Position numbers and translations under genes: made by a program
Notes under the pieces: model-generated
What the model saw: the letters and a program-made list of their open reading frames with translations, nothing else
The model's database searches: none
What the model was told of the DNA's origin: nothing
Assembly (NCBI GenBank): GCA_034698045.1
Contig: JAQGAU010000912.1
Span: 1-22,712 of the forward strand
Direction: 5' to 3'
DNA: 22,712 bases
DNA from: Paramacrobiotus richtersi
Lineage: Eukaryota > Tardigrada > Eutardigrada > Parachela > Macrobiotidae
Shown here: positions 18,481-22,712 of the stretch, piece by piece
Layout of the letters: each line of letters opens with the position of its first letter
Position numbering within the stretch: the first letter of the stretch is position 1

Positions 18481-19440
18481 CAAAAATCAATCCACTCTTC
18501 TACATCAGCTGTCGCATGTACTGTTACGGGTACAGAACAGAAAACTTCAGCAAAATTCAATTTATTCCATCCAGTTTAATAACTATACGTCAAAATTTCT
18601 TATTTGCATAAGCGAGCAAACTCAGTATTCAATACAAATCATTAGTTTTGTCACTGTTGTTTTTATACACAGAAAGGATTGTTATGTGTCACATTTTTTT
18701 GGTGCTTATTATTACGTTGAATTTGTGTTAAATACATCCAGAAAGCAATTCAGGAGACCTTAAAAGCCAAGCTGTCCTACATCATTCTTCACATTAGCTG
18801 TCGCCTTTATTCCTTATGGGTATACCAAGGTTCAATAAAATACAGTTTCGTTTCCTATAATAATGCAGTTTCTCAAATATACGTCGATTAATTTTTCTGC
18901 ACATATACGAACGAACTTAATATTGAAATCAAGCCCTGAGTGCGGTGACAGTACAAAAAAAATGACTTCTTGTAATGTTATCCGCTTACTGTAACATTTA
19001 AACTGTTGTGAATACATACAGCTTGAAAATACAATGTCGTGCTAATTAGAATGTGCAAGCCACCGTTCTACATTCTTCTCCACGTCAAGTGTCGGATTTA
19101 TTTAATTAACAATGAAATTTAACAAGACGACTCAATTTACTGTTATATAAGCAAGTATAAATTCACCAATCATCACAAAATCGAAAATACTCAACACAGA
19201 TCTTCGAGGCTGCAATATGCAAAAAAAACAGTTTCAACGTTATCTCCTTATTATCTCCCTATTCTCACTGAATTTGTGGTAAACACACATTAACACAGCT
19301 TGCAAACGCAGCCTTAGTAGAAGAGAACTGCAAGCCACTACTCTACATCATTCTTCAACTGTCGCACTTATATCATGGTAAAGAAAACTCAATAAAAATT
19401 GTTCAATTATTAAAATACAGTTTTAATTAGCAGACGCCAG
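18481..19440. repeat. degenerate satellite, four units
   Basis: Cores lie near 18491, 18764, 19057 and 19332 (periods about 273, 293 and 275 bp), each with 'ctac..catt.ttcacat.agctgtcgc' and the flanking 'gttatctgcttat..taacattgaattt' segment. This is the longest satellite array in the window and occupies the same relative position as the array at 1830-2560. Confidence 0.75.
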
Positions 19441-20637
19441 TTATATTTTACTCGCATGTTCTAATATTACACGAACAAATAATTTTAGCAATAATATCGT
19501 GTTAAATGCCAATAAATGTGTACTGACCAATAATTTCAGCAGCCCTGCCGATAATCTTCGTATCCACAGTAAAATTGTTCACCTCCTTTTATTGATAATT
19601 CATCGATTAATTACACAATTGATTATTGATAACACCGAAGCCCCTGTACAAACTTTGAAGACTATTCATTTTTACCATTCCAATTAAATTAATAGTAATA
19701 CCAGAGCAGACCAACAGTTAATTAAAGATTCAGAATTAACGTTTCAAAATTTTTCCAAACCGTACACAAAACGCTACATGCAATCAGGTTCTGCCAATGT
19801 ACACATACAGTTTAAGCACGATAGTCAATTTCCTGCAGTTTTGCGGTACAACATGGTTCGACACGAGGGTCGTCTCGGTGATGAACTCAATGTCGTGCAG
19901 ACTAATAAGACGGTGCAGCTGAAAACTACTGCAAACTGATTAGTGCCTACAATTACAAAAACTCCCAATCACGGTCACTTTGCGCAACCAACTTACTGAT
20001 TTTAAAAAGTTGGCAAAAAATCAAACAATGAAGATAAAAGTTACTGACAAGACAATCATTCTTTGTACAGTAGTGGAAGTAGAAGTAGTCCTTACAGTCC
20101 GTGATGAACATTTACACAGCACTCACTCTGTTGCCGCCGATAAGCAAACGGTTTTTTTAGATCGGTTAGACCATCCTAATAAAACGATGTGTTTCACATA
20201 ATTATAACCAAAAGAGCGGCGGTTTGAGAAGGCTCGTAAGTTTTCTTGATTCATTTCATGCTATATTATAATACACGATCAGAATTATGTAATAGGACTG
20301 TGACAAGAGCAGCGATTACAAAAAAGCGTAGTACAGTGGCATACAGTCACATCCATGTGTTGTACGAATATTGCGATAGGAACTAACACGAATCAAATAA
20401 TAACGACAACTCAATCAATTAATTTTTACCGTAGCGAAACTGCATTTATTACCAATTCCATTTACTAATTTTGTTACCTCAACACAAACATCAGTCTGTG
20501 ATAAACGAAAAGGAAACAGCCGAAATAATTATAATTAAGGTCTTATTTTCGAAAAATCTGTAGAACTGGTACATAGTACATACAGCATCACAAATACATA
20601 TATTAGGTATAAATTTATCGCAACCTTTCAGACTAAC
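19441..20637. other. linker and conserved block of unit D, with a local inversion
   Basis: About 19460-19670 matches the linker at 2625-2720. Between 19683 and 19939 a plus-strand frame without stop reads ...YNMVRHEGRLGDELNVV... and is GC-richer than its surroundings. I do not recognise it, and the opposite strand is also open there. The interval 20149-20348 is the conserved block in opposite orientation to units A, B, B2 and C; sequence on both sides is in the normal orientation. No exon continuing the GMPS copy is recognised. Confidence 0.45.
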
Positions 20638-22712
20638 CTGAACCCCAACCGACCGGATGGGCAGGATATGTCCGGCTATAACGTATTTGGTCGCCTCCAT
20701 GAGAAACTCCGCCTCTTCCGTCGTCAAGGACGTCCGCACATGTTCATGCATTACCGGCAGCTAAAACGACATAAAATCCTCTAATTTTACGTGGGGCGAC
20801 TCGATTTCTGACGTGCATGAAGAACATACGCGCCACACCGGTTTGCCAAAGGAACCAATAATCCGCAACAGCATCACAGTCTTAGCATGACCTTTCCCCC
20901 GATACGGCTCGGTAGCGTATATCACTCGCACAGCCAGTCCAGGACCTATACAGCATCATGCTTCATAACATAAACTTATCCGCATTTTAGTGACTTTCGC
21001 TGAGTTCGATTACGAGTTTCTACATAGCTATAGCAAAGCCTATGTATCGTATGACATTTCTACATGCTAACTTAAGCCTTCCTCAAAACGTCAAGAAAAT
21101 GGGATATCATTTCATTACCTTTCCAAGCCATTTTGTAAAGCGTATCTCATTCTGTCATTATTCACTACAGTGATTCCCAGAGATGATAAACGCCACATGT
21201 GACATGTCCGTCCTGATGAAAACAAAATATTAAAAGTTAAAAGTATAAACTTTGACCGACACTTTAACTTTCGGTAACAACAATTACGAAATGATCAGAT
21301 AAATTTTTTCTGTTGCCTTAAATCAACACAGCACGCACCCAACAACTGTATCAGAAACTGGCGGACCACTGCACTACGAAACTGCTCGACAGTGTACAGT
21401 CCAGAACTGAGTCTAATAACACGGTTCGCTACCACCTTCTACCGGTGTGTGTGCAACAGGAGCGTGCATAATGCGTTGTTCTGTCTGAATTATCTAGTCG
21501 CTTCTTACCCGGAAAGGCATGTCGCTGAACAAGATGCTCCGGCAATCCCAGATCCTTGCCCAGACGACGTACTTCGTCTTTGTGGTAGTCCTTCAAAGGT
21601 TCGATAACGCGTCCCTAAAAAAAGAAAAAATTACAATGAGCGACTTACCAATAAATCAGCCATTCGGCATAAAACGAAACCAGACCAGAAAGGAAAAATT
21701 AATGGGGAAAAAATAGCCAAAACAATTGACAAAAAAATCATAAAACCTACTTATAAAAAAACACATATTACGAATAGTAAATAAAACAGTAAACCAAGCA
21801 AATAAAACCAAAATGGCAAAGCGGATTAATCAATGCATACGGAATCAGAAAAACTTGTCACTTCTGGCGTCAGTGCACCCAGTTTGACTCAACCGAATAC
21901 AGTTTTTAATTAATCTACAAGAAATCAAGTAATGGTTGATAGAATATGGAAAAAAATAATTATTCAGTGGGCCGTACTTTATCGCGTACGAAGTCGGTAT
22001 CGTTATGATGGGTCTTAATGGCTTCCGCAGGTTGACTGGCAAGTTCATAGGAACTTTCAATCAAATCTGGAAGTGCCTAAAAACATACCGGTTAATACAA
22101 AAAACCAACAGTACTCTCGATCCAAACAGCAACGCTACTGCAGCAGCTGAATTCTGAATGCATTTGACAGGATCACATCGGTATTTTTTAATCTAAGTTC
22201 ATCAGCACACCGTTAAAAAACTCATTTTCAGATACGTTGCATTGACTAGAAAATTTCCCATGACTGACACCGGTGTACCGAAACGCCACAAAAGTTTCAA
22301 AAACCGACTGAAATGAAACAGTTGCGCAAGAATGTTCGTAATAAGCTGTCAACAAAAAATGTTTCAAATGCCGCCAATGATAACCGAACACTATGTTAAT
22401 CTTTTCAGAGCGTGACAATTGTTCCCCAATGAGCCCCCTGCTGTAATCGGCCACTACACTACGTTCGCACCTTGACAGACCAGCACTTCGTTGTCGTCCA
22501 GTTTCAGCTCGTCACGGGTGACTTTATTCGACACCTGGTCAGTTTCACAAGGAACCAATATAAAAGCTCCGCAATTATAAAGGCGCTCTAATGAACAATA
22601 CCTCCATAAACGTGTACCCAATAATTTTCCGCTCGTCTTCCGGATCAACCGTCTCCATTAGCGTGGGCGAAATGAAGGACTGGATCATCCAGACGACGCC
22701 GGAGTGCATAAC
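20638..22712 (-). CDS. GMPS: GMP synthase (glutamine-hydrolysing), partial copy D, six exons
   Basis: GMP synthase converts XMP to GMP using ATP and glutamine in the cytosol. Exons, read leftward: 22712-22602 (continues past the window; [15 protein letters not shown]), 22534-22463 ([17 protein letters not shown]), 22076-21978 (PDLIES...[11 protein letters not shown]), 21614-21509 ([16 protein letters not shown]...LVQRHAFPG), 20945-20830 ([16 protein letters not shown]...FGKPVWR) and 20760-20638 (MHEHVRTS...LPIRSVGVQ). All five introns (67, 386, 363, 563 and 69 bp) have GT-AG ends and compatible phases. Together they cover the end of the ATP pyrophosphatase domain and the start of the dimerisation domain. 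The second exon might instead end at 22471 (AAG|GTGCGA), which would break the frame. The family signature HPFPGPGLA reads HAFPGPGLA here. The glutaminase domain and the SGGVDS loop would lie beyond the window; exons after VGVQ were not found. It may be a live gene's middle or a well-preserved fragment. Confidence 0.8.

Noticed and set aside
1830..19440. Satellite units as a repeated small protein domain (ATADV-NDVEQWL or Cys-rich reading)
   Set aside because: The readings shift frame or meet stops in most units, so the similarity is explained by DNA-level repetition.

Overview
The window looks like nuclear DNA of an invertebrate metazoan. Coding sequence is dispersed, non-coding sequence is AT-rich, one gene has GT-AG introns of about 65-560 bp, and the best genes encode secreted immunoglobulin-domain proteins. 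I cannot name the lineage. No rRNA, tRNA, CRISPR array or bacterial operon was seen.

All well-supported genes lie on the minus strand. Two unrelated gene types alternate. The first is a family of three intact, intronless genes (IgA 8600-9721, IgB 11757-12854, IgC 15957-17063) plus one decayed fragment (1535-1812). Each intact gene encodes a signal peptide, three Ig domains and a hydrophobic C-terminus without a cytoplasmic tail, so the products are probably GPI-anchored surface proteins. The second is a series of partial copies of GMP synthase (GMPS), recognised by splicing in silico and comparing with the conserved C-terminal half of that enzyme. Copy D (20638-22712, cut by the window end) has six exons in consistent phase. 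Copies A (442-1441), B (3307-3599), B2 (6315-7810) and C (14628-15558) are damaged. Introns are conserved between copies, so they arose by segmental DNA duplication and not by retrocopying.

Read along the minus strand from right to left, the recurring unit is: GMPS exons, a conserved AT-rich block, a degenerate satellite of about 255-290 bp period, a stretch with a short plus-strand PRDEHG-F motif, an Ig gene with conserved 5' and 3' flanks, then the next GMPS copy. Units differ by deletions, a 200-bp local inversion, a satellite-embedded MITE-like element with TA target duplication (5330-5489), and chimeric junctions. No GMPS copy in the window carries the exons after the conserved VGVQ motif, so none can encode a complete enzyme from this window alone.

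The genes do not obviously share a pathway. The window is best read as a tandem-duplication array in which a young Ig surface-protein family expands and diversifies while hitch-hiking GMPS pieces decay.
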